Source of the DNA: Sporolactobacillus vineae DSM 21990 = SL153
Lineage (GTDB): Bacteria; Bacillota; Bacilli; Bacillales; Sporolactobacillaceae
Length of the DNA stretch: 64,000 nucleotides
NCBI RefSeq assembly: GCF_000377985.1
Contig: NZ_KB899042.1
Location: forward strand, 186,001 to 250,000
Direction of reading: 5' to 3'
Shown: positions 21,386 to 30,310 of the stretch, piece after piece
Layout of the letters: each line of letters opens with the position of its first letter
Position numbering within the stretch: the stretch's first letter is position 1
Program-made: the position numbers and the translations under genes
Notes under the pieces: model-generated
The model's database searches: none
The model's input: only the letters and a program-made list of their open reading frames with translations
Told to the model about the DNA's origin: nothing

Positions 21386-22645
21386 ATGTCCGTTAATTTC
21401 TGGAAGTTGCTCTCCGGACGTATCTTAAGTAATATTGGTGATTGTTTCTATAATGTTTCTCTGATCTGGCTGATCTATCACTTAACCGGAAATACCTTTT
21501 ATACAGGCCTGACCGGATTCCTCGTATTGGCTCCGATGATCCTGCAGTTTCTCGTCGGTCCGCTGATTGAAAAATTCAATAAGAAGCTTCTCCTGATCGC
21601 TACGGAGGCAGGACAATTGGTTACAGTCCTGGCCGCTTTTGTCCTTTATGAGACGGTTTGGCATCATGTCGGCGCCCTGATTTTTCTGACGCCTGTCGTC
21701 GCCTTTCTCACTCTGTTCAGTAATCCGGCGGAGATGACGCTGATTCCGCAGTTTGTCGATAAAAACAAACTGGCAGCGGCAAACTCGCTGATGAATGTGA
21801 CCTACCAGACGCTGCAGATTGTCTTCACCAGCCTTGTCGGCGTCCTTCTTATCTTCATCAGTCCTCTGTTTCTTTACATTTTTTCCGTACTCTTTAATGC
21901 CGGAAGCGCCCTCTGCTTCTCTTTGATTCGCTTGCGTTCGAATAAAACACCGGTAACAGAACAAGCGGATTCGGCAGCAGGACTGGTCTCAGGATTCAAA
22001 AATTATCGCCGATCCCTGGCAGAAGGTTTTCAGACTGTAAGTCAGACATTTATTGGCCGCCTTCTCCCTGCAACCGTCGTCGCAAATCTTGTTCTCGGCA
22101 CGCTGACTGCCGTTCTCCCTGCTTATGCCTCGTCAAGAGGCGGCAGTCAGTGGTTCGGTTTCTTTCAGTCGGCAGAGACAGCCGGATTGCTCGCCGGTGC
22201 GGCGATGGCTCCGATCATGAAAAATATCCCTCTGGGTCGAATGACTATATTTGGATTCACGGTCAGCGGTCTCGCCTGGCTGGTTTCTTTTTTCTCGGCA
22301 AACAATGCCTTGTCCGTCTTACTTTACGCATTCAGCTTCGTCCCGATCGGTGTGACCAACATTCTTTTTGTTTCCGCCATACAGCGTGCCGTTCCTCAGC
22401 AGAAACTGGCTCAGATCTACACGATCATCGTCAGCATCGGTGCCGGCATGACACCGGTCGGTTCACTCGCCGGGGGTGAACTGGCGCGGATATGGTCCTT
22501 AACACCTGTCTTTATCAGCATCGGTGTCACTTTCCTGTTCGTCTCCGCATATTGGTTCGGCGACGCCTTGCTTCGGAAAATGCCGCCGGCCGAACAGCTG
22601 GGAACAGGAAACTATACCATCACTTTGGATCGGCCGGAAAAGTAA
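21386..22645 (+). CDS. MFS transporter, probable drug or metabolite exporter
   Basis: About 419 residues with some 11-12 hydrophobic segments. The opening FWKLLSGRILSNIGDCFYNV and the intracellular LIEKFNKKLLLI loop match the MFS_3/macrolide-efflux-like group. The ATG at 21386 has GGGAGG nine bases upstream. A TetR regulator follows, and a palindrome overlaps the promoter, so the pair looks like an inducible efflux system. The substrate cannot be inferred. Confidence 0.88.
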   Translation: MSVNFWKLLSGRILSNIGDCFYNVSLIWLIYHLTGNTFYTGLTGFLVLAPMILQFLVGPLIEKFNKKLLLIATEAGQLVTVLAAFVLYETVWHHVGALIFLTPVVAFLTLFSNPAEMTLIPQFVDKNKLAAANSLMNVTYQTLQIVFTSLVGVLLIFISPLFLYIFSVLFNAGSALCFSLIRLRSNKTPVTEQADSAAGLVSGFKNYRRSLAEGFQTVSQTFIGRLLPATVVANLVLGTLTAVLPAYASSRGGSQWFGFFQSAETAGLLAGAAMAPIMKNIPLGRMTIFGFTVSGLAWLVSFFSANNALSVLLYAFSFVPIGVTNILFVSAIQRAVPQQKLAQIYTIIVSIGAGMTPVGSLAGGELARIWSLTPVFISIGVTFLFVSAYWFGDALLRKMPPAEQLGTGNYTITLDRPEK

Positions 22646-22702
22646 TTTTCACGATTATGCCTTTTGTCCGGCATGTTATACTGCATTTATGAGGTGAATC
22701 CG

Positions 22703-23305
22703 ATGCCGAAAGTCTCTATTGAACATGTGATCCGGCGCAGGCAGCAGATACTCACCGCTGCAAAGCGTGTTTTCTGCCGGAAGGGTTTCGAACCGGCAAC
22801 CATGCAGGATGTCGTGGAAGAAACCGGCATGAGTCGCGGCGGTGTCTATCAATATTTTTCCAGTACGGATCAAATGATGCGCGCCCTGCTCGAACAAAAC
22901 GCTGATGAATTCAGCCATCATCTCGATGCAAGCTTGAGTGCTCAGGCGCACATCTGGGATATTTTTCAGGATTATCTGATCAGTCTCGAAGATGAAGCGA
23001 ACGATCCTTTTTCCCTGGTTGCCTATGAATATTTTGTCTCCGGATGGAGAGCCAGAGAACGGACAGATTACTTAAGGACGCGCTATGAAAAAGGCCAGGC
23101 ACTGTTCCTTCGTCTTTTTAATGAAGGTGTCCGCCGCGGTGAATTCAAACCGAGACAGCCCGTTTCGGCCATTAATCAGTTTTTCATGAATGTAAATGAC
23201 GGTATTGCACTCGAGGCCGCTTTGCTCGGAAAAGAAACGGTCAATGTTCATGGCCAGGTCGAAGCATTGCGCCTGTATCTGCGCCATGCTCTCGGCCTTG
23301 ATTGA
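22703..23305 (+). CDS. TetR family transcriptional regulator
   Basis: 200-residue repressor. The N-terminal HTH is typical (ILTAAKRVFCRKGF, then MQDVVEETGMSRGGVYQYF), followed by a helical ligand-binding domain. The ATG at 22703 follows GAGGTGA by five bases; an extended -10 (TGTTATACT) just upstream may give it its own weak promoter. The natural target is the operator upstream of the MFS gene, with which it is co-oriented. Confidence 0.92.
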   Translation: MPKVSIEHVIRRRQQILTAAKRVFCRKGFEPATMQDVVEETGMSRGGVYQYFSSTDQMMRALLEQNADEFSHHLDASLSAQAHIWDIFQDYLISLEDEANDPFSLVAYEYFVSGWRARERTDYLRTRYEKGQALFLRLFNEGVRRGEFKPRQPVSAINQFFMNVNDGIALEAALLGKETVNVHGQVEALRLYLRHALGLD

Positions 23306-23325
23306 ACTCAATCTGCAAAAAAAAT

Positions 23326-23366
23326 GGACCCGTTATCTGTAATCAGGAAACGGTGTCCGTTTTTTC
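23326..23366. terminator. Terminator between tetR and the radical SAM gene
   Basis: GGACCCGTT pairs (one bulge) with AACGGTGTCC, preceded by an A-run and followed by a T-run, suitable for both convergent genes. Confidence 0.75.
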
Positions 23367-23370
23367 CTTT

Positions 23371-24504
23371 TCAACTGAGTGCAATCCGGGCCTTCCGCTT
23401 TGTGAAATCTGTATCCCGATAATAGGTGTTCTTCACCAGAATATTCGGTCCGAGACATTTCACCGCCGGACAATGACAGTTCAGTGACCGGGCAAGCGGC
23501 GATTTCATCCAGTTCTCGTAGGCGTCCTCAAGACGCGTTGTTTTCACATTGCCAAGCGCCGGCGTGTCGCCGAAATCCGTCACAATAATATTTCCGTTAA
23601 AAATATTGATGTTCAGACGCGAACGTCCGTCCGGATCATTGCGAACGGTCACATTCTTCGCGTGGTAGAGCCGCTCCAGAAGCGCAAGATCCTTTTCGCT
23701 TTTATTGCACGGATAAAAGGGCAGTGTCCCGAAAAGCATCCAGACATGCTCATCATGAATGTCGAGAAGGCGATCAATGCCTGCACGGATTTCATCCAGA
23801 GAGGCAACCTGGAGGCTGCTGGCAAAGTCGCTCGGATACATCGGATGGATTTCGTGCCGCCTGCACCCCATGGCCACTACTTGCTCGTGAATTTGCTCCA
23901 GATGCGGCAGCGTTCGTTTATTGATCATCGTCTCTGCCGACACAAACACACCGCGCGCAGAGAGCTGTTTCGCATTCTCGATCATCTGCTGATAAAAGCG
24001 TTGCTGGATGCGTATCCCCGGCTTCTTCTGCATGACGGCGAATCCGATTTCTGAATAGTCCTGAAAGCTCCCGTAATTAAAAGAAATATGAAGGACATCC
24101 AGGTAAGGAAGAATCGGTTCATATCTGGCGAGATCCAGCGTCAGGTTTGAATTGATCTGGGTCCTGAGTCCCCGCTCATGGGCGTATTTCAGAATCGGCA
24201 CCACGTACTCACGCACCGATTTGAGCGACAGCATCGGCTCTCCTCCGGTGATGCTGAGTGCATGAAGATGCTTTGCCTCGTCAAGACGTTTGATCAATAG
24301 ATCGACCGGCAGCGCGTCCGGATCGCGCTGCTGCAGTGTGTAGCCGACCGCGCAATGTTCACAGCGCATATTGCATAATGTCGTGGTCGTCAGTTCAATA
24401 TTCGTCAATTCAAGATGGCCGTACGTTTGTATGTCCTGATAAGCTTCCCATGGATCATTGGCGGCACTGATCGGTTTCTGGCCAATGGATTCCCTGATAT
24501 TCAT
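23371..24504 (-). CDS. yfkAB: Radical SAM protein with C-terminal CxCxxxxC motif (YfkAB)
   Basis: 377-residue radical SAM enzyme of unknown reaction. The 4Fe-4S motif is CNMRCEHC (CxxxCxxC) near residue 45, followed by the SAM-binding SITGGEPML. The C-terminus has CHCPAVKC, the extra CxCxxxxC cysteine cluster that defines the YfkAB family, likely binding an auxiliary cluster. It is intact as one frame (in B. subtilis it was once annotated as two genes, yfkA and yfkB). A monocistronic gene facing tetR. Confidence 0.88.
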   Translation of the reverse strand: MNIRESIGQKPISAANDPWEAYQDIQTYGHLELTNIELTTTTLCNMRCEHCAVGYTLQQRDPDALPVDLLIKRLDEAKHLHALSITGGEPMLSLKSVREYVVPILKYAHERGLRTQINSNLTLDLARYEPILPYLDVLHISFNYGSFQDYSEIGFAVMQKKPGIRIQQRFYQQMIENAKQLSARGVFVSAETMINKRTLPHLEQIHEQVVAMGCRRHEIHPMYPSDFASSLQVASLDEIRAGIDRLLDIHDEHVWMLFGTLPFYPCNKSEKDLALLERLYHAKNVTVRNDPDGRSRLNINIFNGNIIVTDFGDTPALGNVKTTRLEDAYENWMKSPLARSLNCHCPAVKCLGPNILVKNTYYRDTDFTKRKARIALS

Positions 24505-24624
24505 TTATCCCGATCCCTTCTTTGTGATAAGCACTTGTTAAATATATCACAGTTCGGGAAAGTTCTGGATAAAAAATGTGCGATAAATCACAAATTCTAT
24601 AGTTCGCCCACAGTTCGTTCCTAT

Positions 24625-24891
24625 CTACGCAGTCATCACACCTGAGAAGTGTTTGGAAATATACGCTTTGGTCTCACTGATCCCGCTGCCCTCAATCACG
24701 ATCAGACATTCATCATTATGATTAAACAGAATAAACGAAAGCAGCTCAGACAGTCGGTGAATTTTATGTGCTTCTGTTTGTCCATAAATATAGATGTTCT
24801 GATCCCACTGGGTGCAATAATCATAAAAGTCGATGAACAGATTCAGTTTCAGTTTCGCCGGGTTAATCTTGAAGGAGACCATGTTTCGCAT
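24625..24891 (-). CDS. HPr-like small protein lacking the phosphorylation residues
   Basis: 88 residues, the length of HPr, with an HPr-like pattern: strand SFKINPAKLKLNLF, helix FYDYCTQW, strand NIYIYGQTEAH, helix LSELLSFILF, strand ECLIVIEG, final helix SETKAYISKHF. In my by-eye alignment the active His of PTS HPr falls on a Lys/Leu position and the regulatory Ser46 on Arg/Leu, so it cannot be a normal phosphocarrier. The ATG at 24891 has AAGGAAG about eight bases upstream. Fold assignment is inference from pattern only. Confidence 0.6.
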   Translation of the reverse strand: MRNMVSFKINPAKLKLNLFIDFYDYCTQWDQNIYIYGQTEAHKIHRLSELLSFILFNHNDECLIVIEGSGISETKAYISKHFSGVMTA

Positions 24892-25030
24892 AATGCCTGC
24901 ACTTCCTTTCGTGTGATTGATGTACCTCTATTGTCACACATTTCAGGTAAATGCTGAACGGGGTTATTTTGTCGATACAGCACTAGTTTGGCAGAACAAT
25001 CACGGAGCTCTGAATGTGCCAATATGATCG

Positions 25031-25066
25031 TGCAAAAAACCGGCTCCTGATCGATCGGGAGCCGGT
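25031..25066 (-). terminator. Terminator of the tiny membrane-peptide gene
   Basis: ACCGGCTCC and GGAGCCGGT form a nine-pair stem with the inner palindrome GATCGATC; the minus strand continues into T6. It lies 44 bases beyond the 19-codon gene. Confidence 0.85.
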
Positions 25067-25109
25067 ATGAATTTTTGTGTGCTTTTAAGATCTGTTCCAT
25101 TTCATGAAT

Positions 25110-25169
25110 TCAGAAGAACAGACCGACAATGACGAGGAGAATAAACATCACAACGATGAGAATAAACAA
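25110..25169 (-). CDS. 19-residue hydrophobic peptide of the tiny spore-former membrane family (YjcZ-like)
   Basis: TTG-started frame encoding 19 residues, LFILIVVMFILLVIVGLFF when read literally. It closely follows the FALxVVxFILLIIVG signature of the YjcZ-like tiny transmembrane proteins known only from endospore formers, but the glycine-rich N-terminal part is absent. AGGGAGG lies eight bases before the TTG, and a strong intrinsic terminator follows, which together argue for a real gene. CATAAACT upstream resembles a sigma-E/sigma-K -10 box, with no clear -35. Confidence 0.65.
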   Translation of the reverse strand: MFILIVVMFILLVIVGLFF

Positions 25170-25343
25170 TCCAGTATCCTCCCTCTACTTTTCCATAGTT
25201 TATGCGAATTGAAGGGACAAAGAGAGGGACACCGGCACAGGCAGCAGAAAAAAGTTGTGCCAATACATCGGTTATTTTTCTTGAGACGCTTGCTGACTGC
25301 AGGAGTCGCACCCGTGATCAGTCGTTCCGGCAGAAATCACAAA

Positions 25344-25385
25344 GAGCCGGAAATGCGGTAAACAAAAGATCCGCGTTTCCGGCTC
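25344..25385 (-). terminator. Terminator after the NlpC/P60 gene
   Basis: Arms 25344-25358 and 25371-25385 pair along 15 positions with one mismatch (GAGCCGGAAA with TTTCCGGCTC at the base). The minus strand continues TTTGTG. It starts 35 bases after the stop codon. Confidence 0.8.
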
Positions 25386-25419
25386 CTGATCAATCAGCCA
25401 GATGACTATAAATTTTTTA

Positions 25420-26688
25420 TCAGTTCAGAACCCGCCGTACGACACCGCGGAAGTGAGAACTCCAGTACGGATTGCTCATGCTGACAACGGCAACACCCGT
25501 ACTGCTCTGGGAACCGATGAAGCGGCCGCCGCCGAGATAAATCCCGACATGTCCGTTCGTCTTATAGGTGTCGAAAAAGACGAGATCTCCCGGTTTTGCC
25601 TGACTGTAGCTGACCGCTCTGCCTGTACTGACCAGGGCAGATGTCGACCGGCCGACGCTGATGCCATTAGCCGCAAAGGCGGCGTTGACGAATCCCGAGC
25701 AGTCGAATTGTCCGGTTGACGGACTTGATGCGCCAAATACATAGGTTGATCTGCCGATATAGCGATTTCCATAGCCGGTAATCCCTGAAACACCGCCTGA
25801 AGCCGCCGAAGCAGATAGGTTAAATGAAGAAGCGGATGGTTTCGACGCTGCGGACGGGGCAGATTTTGCGGATGAGGCCGCGGATGAAGAAGATGATGCT
25901 GATGAAGATCCGGAATTATTTCCGGCACTTTCAGCCTGAGTTTTATTCTGGAATGGGGAATAGGATGTCTGGCTCACACTTTGCTGTGCCTGCTGAAGAT
26001 CAGCTGCTGCTCCGGCCAGTGTCACCAGTCTTGCAGACAGATCTGACTGTTTGGATGCCAGGGCAGATGATGCGATCTTCTTTTGCTCCTGAAGTGTCTG
26101 AACCTGTGCCAGGTTCTTTTTAAGGCTTTCCAGCCTGGCAACATTTACTGCCTGTTTCTTGACAACCGTCTTACGTTTCGCATCGACCGCCAGTTTGTCG
26201 TTCTTCTGTGCGGTGATAATGCGCTGATCCTGGCTGGTAATCTCAAATATAGCCTTTGTCCGGTCAAGGAAGTCTCCGAAGTCCCTGGATCCAAGCAGAA
26301 CATCCAGATAATTCACCGAGCCGCCATTCTTATAAACAGAAACGAGTCGTTCTTTAAGGAGAGCCTTTCGCTTATCGATCCGTTTCTGTATCGTTCCGAT
26401 TTCATCCTTCAAAGCAGCAATCCGGTCACTATTGCGGTTAAATGCAATTTGTCCCTTACTGATCTCGGCAGTCAGCGCCAGTTGCTTCTTTTCGATTTTT
26501 GCCAGATCATCCTTCAGCTGCTTCTGCTGCTTGCTAAGCTGAGCCTTCTGCGACTGAGTGGCATATTTATCCTTATTGATCGAGTGAATAGATTGTTTTG
26601 CGTATGTAACAGATGGCAGTACCGAAGTATATGTAAGACTTACGGTTAGGGCTAAAGCGACGGTCGCATTTTTCTTATTTAATTTCAT
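25420..26688 (-). CDS. Secreted NlpC/P60 D,L-endopeptidase with coiled-coil (CwlO-like)
   Basis: Cell-wall hydrolase of about 422 residues that would cut between D-gamma-Glu and meso-DAP in peptide stems. The signal peptide (MKLNKKNATVALALTVSL to about VTYA), a long coiled-coil region (residues ~45-230, PcsB/CwlO type), a Ser/Ala-rich linker and a C-terminal NlpC/P60 domain are visible. The catalytic Cys lies in FDCSGFV and the His in NGHVGIYLGG. I start at ATG 26688 because it opens the signal peptide; GGGGAGG lies 12-13 bases upstream, a longer spacing than usual, and the frame is open further upstream. A WalR-like box precedes the promoter. Confidence 0.93.
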   Translation of the reverse strand: MKLNKKNATVALALTVSLTYTSVLPSVTYAKQSIHSINKDKYATQSQKAQLSKQQKQLKDDLAKIEKKQLALTAEISKGQIAFNRNSDRIAALKDEIGTIQKRIDKRKALLKERLVSVYKNGGSVNYLDVLLGSRDFGDFLDRTKAIFEITSQDQRIITAQKNDKLAVDAKRKTVVKKQAVNVARLESLKKNLAQVQTLQEQKKIASSALASKQSDLSARLVTLAGAAADLQQAQQSVSQTSYSPFQNKTQAESAGNNSGSSSASSSSSAASSAKSAPSAASKPSASSFNLSASAASGGVSGITGYGNRYIGRSTYVFGASSPSTGQFDCSGFVNAAFAANGISVGRSTSALVSTGRAVSYSQAKPGDLVFFDTYKTNGHVGIYLGGGRFIGSQSSTGVAVVSMSNPYWSSHFRGVVRRVLN

Positions 26689-26776
26689 AGCCTGTGGTTG
26701 TCCTCCCCTAGACGGTTGTTCTTTATCTTTATCTGTCATGATTTTCATTATTCTGTTTGTTCTTTCTGACATTTTT

Positions 26777-26805
26777 ATTATAGCATCAGCACTTTTTAAC
26801 AGATA
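26777..26805 (-). promoter_or_regulatory. Promoter of the CwlO-like gene
   Basis: TATAAT on the minus strand (26777-26782) with an extended TG; the -35 is weak, suggesting activator dependence. Leader of about 80 bases. Confidence 0.6.
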
Positions 26806-26825
26806 TTAAGCTTATATTTCTCAGT

Positions 26826-26842
26826 GAAACATAACTGTAACA
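26826..26842 (-). promoter_or_regulatory. WalR-like box
   Basis: Minus-strand TGTTACAGTTATGTTTC: a TGTWAH half-site, five bases, and a second half-site with one mismatch. It lies 20 bases upstream of the -35 region, an activating position. WalRK is known to activate cwlO in B. subtilis. Confidence 0.55.
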
Positions 26843-27001
26843 ATAACTGACAAAGTCCGTGTCGAACAATGCTCAGTTTGTAATGTTATTGTAACCTTTT
26901 GTCATCCATGAAAAAGTTGACTGATTTTACCAGGTTAATGCGGGTTCTTGGACAAATTATTGTTTTCGTATGAATAATAAAAAGCAAAAGGAGGTGAGCG
27001 A

Positions 27002-27505
27002 ATGATCCTTATTTCCGGTTCCCTTCTGCTTTTCATCATTTTATTGAACCAGCTGCGGGAGAAACCGCTCACCGGCCGACTGTATCGTCAGCCGCTGGCA
27101 CTGCTTTTATATATTGCCTGTGCGCTCTCCTTCGCGCCTGCCGTAACGCCTTCCGACTGGCTGGCAATGGCCCTTGCTCTGGCCCTTTCTTTCTCGTTCG
27201 GGATGCTTCAGGGACGCTTCACACCGTTGATACAACATGATGGGGCATGGTATCTGTCCGGATCGATCATGGCCGTACTCGTCTGGCTGCTGTCCGTTCC
27301 GGTCCGGGCAGCTTTCAAAAAGATTGCTGTGTCCTGGTTTTCTCTGACGCCGACGGTGACTCATGCATCCGATTTTATCTTCTACCTGCTGTTCATTGCC
27401 GGATTTTTGCTCGGCCGCTATCTGATGGTCTTTATTCGCTATCCCGGCCTTGTCGTAAAAACCGGACAAAACGAACAGCGTCTGAGAAGACAGCGAAGTC
27501 ATTAA
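27002..27505 (+). CDS. Integral membrane protein of unknown function
   Basis: 167 residues with about five hydrophobic segments and a basic tail (RLRRQRSH). The short N-terminal segment is followed by LREKPLTGRLYRQPL. The layout recalls CcdC/DUF1453-type four-to-five-helix proteins, but I cannot place it firmly. Translation signals are excellent: AAAGGAGGTGA seven bases before the ATG. Convergent with fumC and divergent from the endopeptidase gene. Confidence 0.75.
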   Translation: MILISGSLLLFIILLNQLREKPLTGRLYRQPLALLLYIACALSFAPAVTPSDWLAMALALALSFSFGMLQGRFTPLIQHDGAWYLSGSIMAVLVWLLSVPVRAAFKKIAVSWFSLTPTVTHASDFIFYLLFIAGFLLGRYLMVFIRYPGLVVKTGQNEQRLRRQRSH

Positions 27506-27535
27506 AAAAAGCTCTGAAGAAGTCATCTTCAGAGC
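27504..27535 (-). terminator. Terminator of fumC
   Basis: GCTCTGAAGA and TCTTCAGAGC form a ten-pair stem with a five-base loop; the minus strand continues into T7. It overlaps the stop codon region of the convergent membrane protein gene. Confidence 0.88.
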
Positions 27536-27545
27536 GATCATCCGA

Positions 27546-28934
27546 TTATTTTGCCGGTCCGGTCATTTTCTCCGGACGGACATACTGATCAAATTGTTCC
27601 GCAGTCAGTATTTTAAGTTTCACTGCCGCTTCCTTCAAACTCAGTCCTTCCTTAAATGCTGTCTTTGAAATCTTGGCAGCCTGTTCGTAACCGATATACG
27701 GATTCAGCGCAGTAACGAGCATCAGGGAGTGATGCAGGTTCTCATTGATCTTCTCACGTACCGGTTTGATACCGGCGGCACAGTGCTGGTCAAATGATTT
27801 CATCACATCGGCCAGAAGACGCGCAGACTGGAGGAAATTATAACCGATCACCGGTTTGAAGACATTCAGCTCGAAATTCCCCTGACTGGCGGCGAAGCCG
27901 ATCGCTGCATCGTTGCCCATGACCTGAACCGCAACCATGGTTACGGCTTCACACTGTGTCGGGTTGACTTTGCCGGGCATGATCGAGCTCCCCGGTTCAT
28001 TCGCCGGAATGGTCAGTTCGCCGATACCGCAGCGCGGACCGCTCGCCAGCCAGCGGACATCATTGGCGATTTTCATCAGGTCGGCTGCCAGTGCTTTCAG
28101 CGCACCGTGCACCGTCACGATCTGATCGTGGCTCGTCAGTGCCTGGAATTTATTTGGTGAAGAGATGAATTTTTTTCCGGTTATTTCACTGATCTTTTCC
28201 GCTGCCTGCCTGCCGAAATCCGGATGAGCATTCAGCCCGGTACCTACCGCTGTACCGCCGATCGCCAGATCTCTTAAGTAGTTGCTGCTGCTGCGGATCA
28301 TTGCTTCTGATCGGTCGAGCATATAAGCCCATCCGCTGATCTCCTGGCCAAGCGTCAGCGGTGTTGCATCCTGAAGGTGGGTCCGGCCGATTTTTACGAT
28401 GTCCCTGAACGCTTCGGACTTCTGTTCCAGCGTCTGCTGAAGGTGCCGGAGTGCCGGAAGCACCTCATCTTCCACCGCGGTCAGTGCGGCAATATGGAGG
28501 GCTGTCGGGAAAGTGTCATTAGAGCTTTGTGACTTGTTGACGTCATCATTGGGGTGAACATGCAGATCAGATCCTTTTTCCTTGAGAATCTGATTGGCAC
28601 GGCTGGCAATGACCTCATTCATATTCATATTGGATTGCGTGCCGCTGCCCGTCTGCCAGACAACCAGAGGAAATTCGTCATCCCATTTACCCGATAGGAC
28701 CTCGTCGGCCGACCTGCTGATCGCTGAAGCTTTATCCTCATCCAGTTTGCCGAGTTCCCTGTTGGCCAGTGCCGCTCCTTTTTTCAGGACGGCAAATGCC
28801 CGGATCAGTCCGATCGGCATACGTTCCCAGCCGATCTGAAAATTGTTCCTGCTCCGCTCGGTCTGCGCCGCCCACAAACGATCGGCCGGAACCTTAACCT
28901 CCCCCATCGTATCGTGCTCAATCCGAAATGCCAT
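27546..28934 (-). CDS. fumC: Class II fumarate hydratase
   Basis: Iron-independent fumarase of about 462 residues interconverting fumarate and malate. Aspartase/fumarase signatures: [37 protein letters not shown] and [16 protein letters not shown]; the catalytic Ser loop is intact. I start at ATG 28934 ([11 protein letters not shown]), which matches the family N-terminus; upstream in-frame GTG and ATG lie within the ribosome site region. Monocistronic, with its own terminator. Confidence 0.96.
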   Translation of the reverse strand: MAFRIEHDTMGEVKVPADRLWAAQTERSRNNFQIGWERMPIGLIRAFAVLKKGAALANRELGKLDEDKASAISRSADEVLSGKWDDEFPLVVWQTGSGTQSNMNMNEVIASRANQILKEKGSDLHVHPNDDVNKSQSSNDTFPTALHIAALTAVEDEVLPALRHLQQTLEQKSEAFRDIVKIGRTHLQDATPLTLGQEISGWAYMLDRSEAMIRSSSNYLRDLAIGGTAVGTGLNAHPDFGRQAAEKISEITGKKFISSPNKFQALTSHDQIVTVHGALKALAADLMKIANDVRWLASGPRCGIGELTIPANEPGSSIMPGKVNPTQCEAVTMVAVQVMGNDAAIGFAASQGNFELNVFKPVIGYNFLQSARLLADVMKSFDQHCAAGIKPVREKINENLHHSLMLVTALNPYIGYEQAAKISKTAFKEGLSLKEAAVKLKILTAEQFDQYVRPEKMTGPAK

Positions 28935-29047
28935 CACGCTCATCCCTTCCCTGATTATTCATGTCTGCTGCATTTGATGTATTCGTTTTCACCGATTTAA
29001 TAGTAACACAATCGGCCGGCCATCGTTGAACCATTGAAAGATCAGTA

Positions 29048-29077
29048 TTGCATCTTCATATTTTTTCTGTCTATTAT
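29048..29077 (+). promoter_or_regulatory. Promoter of the metallophosphatase gene
   Basis: TTGCAT (29048-29053), 18 bases, TATTAT (29072-29077). Confidence 0.6.
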
Positions 29078-29100
29078 AGAACAGGAAGGTGGGCGATTTC

Positions 29101-29814
29101 TTGCAGTCAATCAGACGTTTACTCGTGATCGGTGATATACACGGTCAGATTCACCAATTCAATGAGCTGCTCGATAAAATCGAGTTTGATGAAACGAAGG
29201 ATCTTCTGTTCCTGATCGGCGATTATGTCGACCGCGGCGAAAATCCTAAAGCTGTTATTGCAAAGGTCAGAGAGCTGGAAAGAAAAGGAGCCATTGTGCT
29301 CAAGGGCAACCATGAATCGATGATGGAAAAAGCCTTGTCCGGCAAGGAACCGACGGCTGTGTCCCACTGGGCTGCGAACGGCGGCGCTCAGACCCTCCAG
29401 AGTTACGGTCTTGATATTCGGACCGTCTATCGTCAGATCTGTGACGGTCAGCTGACGCTCCCGGACGATTTGCTGAACGATCTGGACTGGATTGCTCATC
29501 TGAACATCTACGCACAGACCCAACATTATATTTTCGTTCATGCCGGTGTTGATCCCGACCGTAATCTTGAAGATACGGATGAAGAAACATTGCTCTGGAT
29601 CCGGGATCCCTTCTTTAATGGCTATCACGGAGAAAAGACTGTGATCTTCGGACACACGCCGACAATGAATTTTCAGCCGTCCTGTGATGTCTTTTTCGGA
29701 AAAAATAACATTATCGGAATCGACGGCGGCTGTGTCTTCGGCGGACAGCTCAACTGTCTTGAACTCCCCTCACAAGCCGCTTATTCTGTAAAAACGAACA
29801 GCTCTCCGGACTAA
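29101..29814 (+). CDS. Calcineurin-like metallophosphatase (PrpE/serine-threonine phosphatase type)
   Basis: About 237 residues. The dinuclear-metal motifs are in order: GDIHGQ, GDYVDRGENP, KGNHESMM, and later HAGVDPD and FGHTP. Such enzymes act as protein phosphatases or on dinucleotide polyphosphates; which applies is not clear. I start at TTG 29101 because AGGAAGG lies ten bases upstream; GTG 29089 overlaps that site. The last codons form part of the terminator stem. Confidence 0.87.
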   Translation: MQSIRRLLVIGDIHGQIHQFNELLDKIEFDETKDLLFLIGDYVDRGENPKAVIAKVRELERKGAIVLKGNHESMMEKALSGKEPTAVSHWAANGGAQTLQSYGLDIRTVYRQICDGQLTLPDDLLNDLDWIAHLNIYAQTQHYIFVHAGVDPDRNLEDTDEETLLWIRDPFFNGYHGEKTVIFGHTPTMNFQPSCDVFFGKNNIIGIDGGCVFGGQLNCLELPSQAAYSVKTNSSPD

Positions 29815-29851
29815 AGACCGTCTCTTGGTCTTCCGGAGAGCTGTTTTCTTC
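29797..29851 (+). terminator. Terminator after the metallophosphatase gene
   Basis: AACAGCTCTCCGGA pairs perfectly with TCCGGAGAGCTGTT, with a further inner GACC/GGTC stem, followed by a T-rich tail. The stop codon lies in the loop side of the stem. Confidence 0.88.
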
Positions 29852-29883
29852 TGTTCAAGCACTGCAAAAACGTAACGACAGGA

Positions 29884-30117
29884 TCAGCTATAGGGCTCCT
29901 GATCTTTGTTCGCAATGGTTGAAGCAGCTTCTTTAACCTTGTCCACGCCGTCCGTGACAAGCTTCTTAAGATGCAAATCGTTTCTTACTTCTTCACCGGT
30001 TTTCGGGGCGAATAACAATGCCAGCGCGGCCCCGATCAATCCTCCGATGACACCGCCGAGAAAAATATCCTTCGCGTTGGTGCAATCACAAGCCTGTTCC
30101 TTCTTTTCTGCACTCAT
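29884..30117 (-). CDS. YtxH domain small protein
   Basis: About 77 residues. One glycine-zipper membrane segment (FLGGVIGGLIGAALALLFAP) is followed by KTGEEVRNDL, the YtxH signature, and a short helical tail. Members of this family are linked to general stress or to cell-envelope association, without defined chemistry. ATG 30117 follows GGAGG by eight bases; the longer frame upstream has no ribosome site. Confidence 0.85.
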   Translation of the reverse strand: MSAEKKEQACDCTNAKDIFLGGVIGGLIGAALALLFAPKTGEEVRNDLHLKKLVTDGVDKVKEAASTIANKDQEPYS

Positions 30118-30310
30118 CCTGCAAACCTCCCCGAATCGTCGCAATGATTTCAGACTGCTGATGTCAGACAATCTTCAGCCGGAGCAAAAACCGTTGATCC
30201 ATTCCGGCTTGATTAACTCAAGTATACCAATATCAGACGGTGTCGTCTAATCATCACTTTTTGTCGGAGCATAGCGGGATTGGCCGAAAAAGCGGCATTG
30301 CCTGCAACAG

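Noticed and set aside
25104-25361. Plus-strand 85-codon frame opposite the tiny membrane-peptide gene
   Set aside because: Its composition is that of an antisense frame, it lacks a ribosome site, and the minus-strand tiny gene with its terminator explains the region better.
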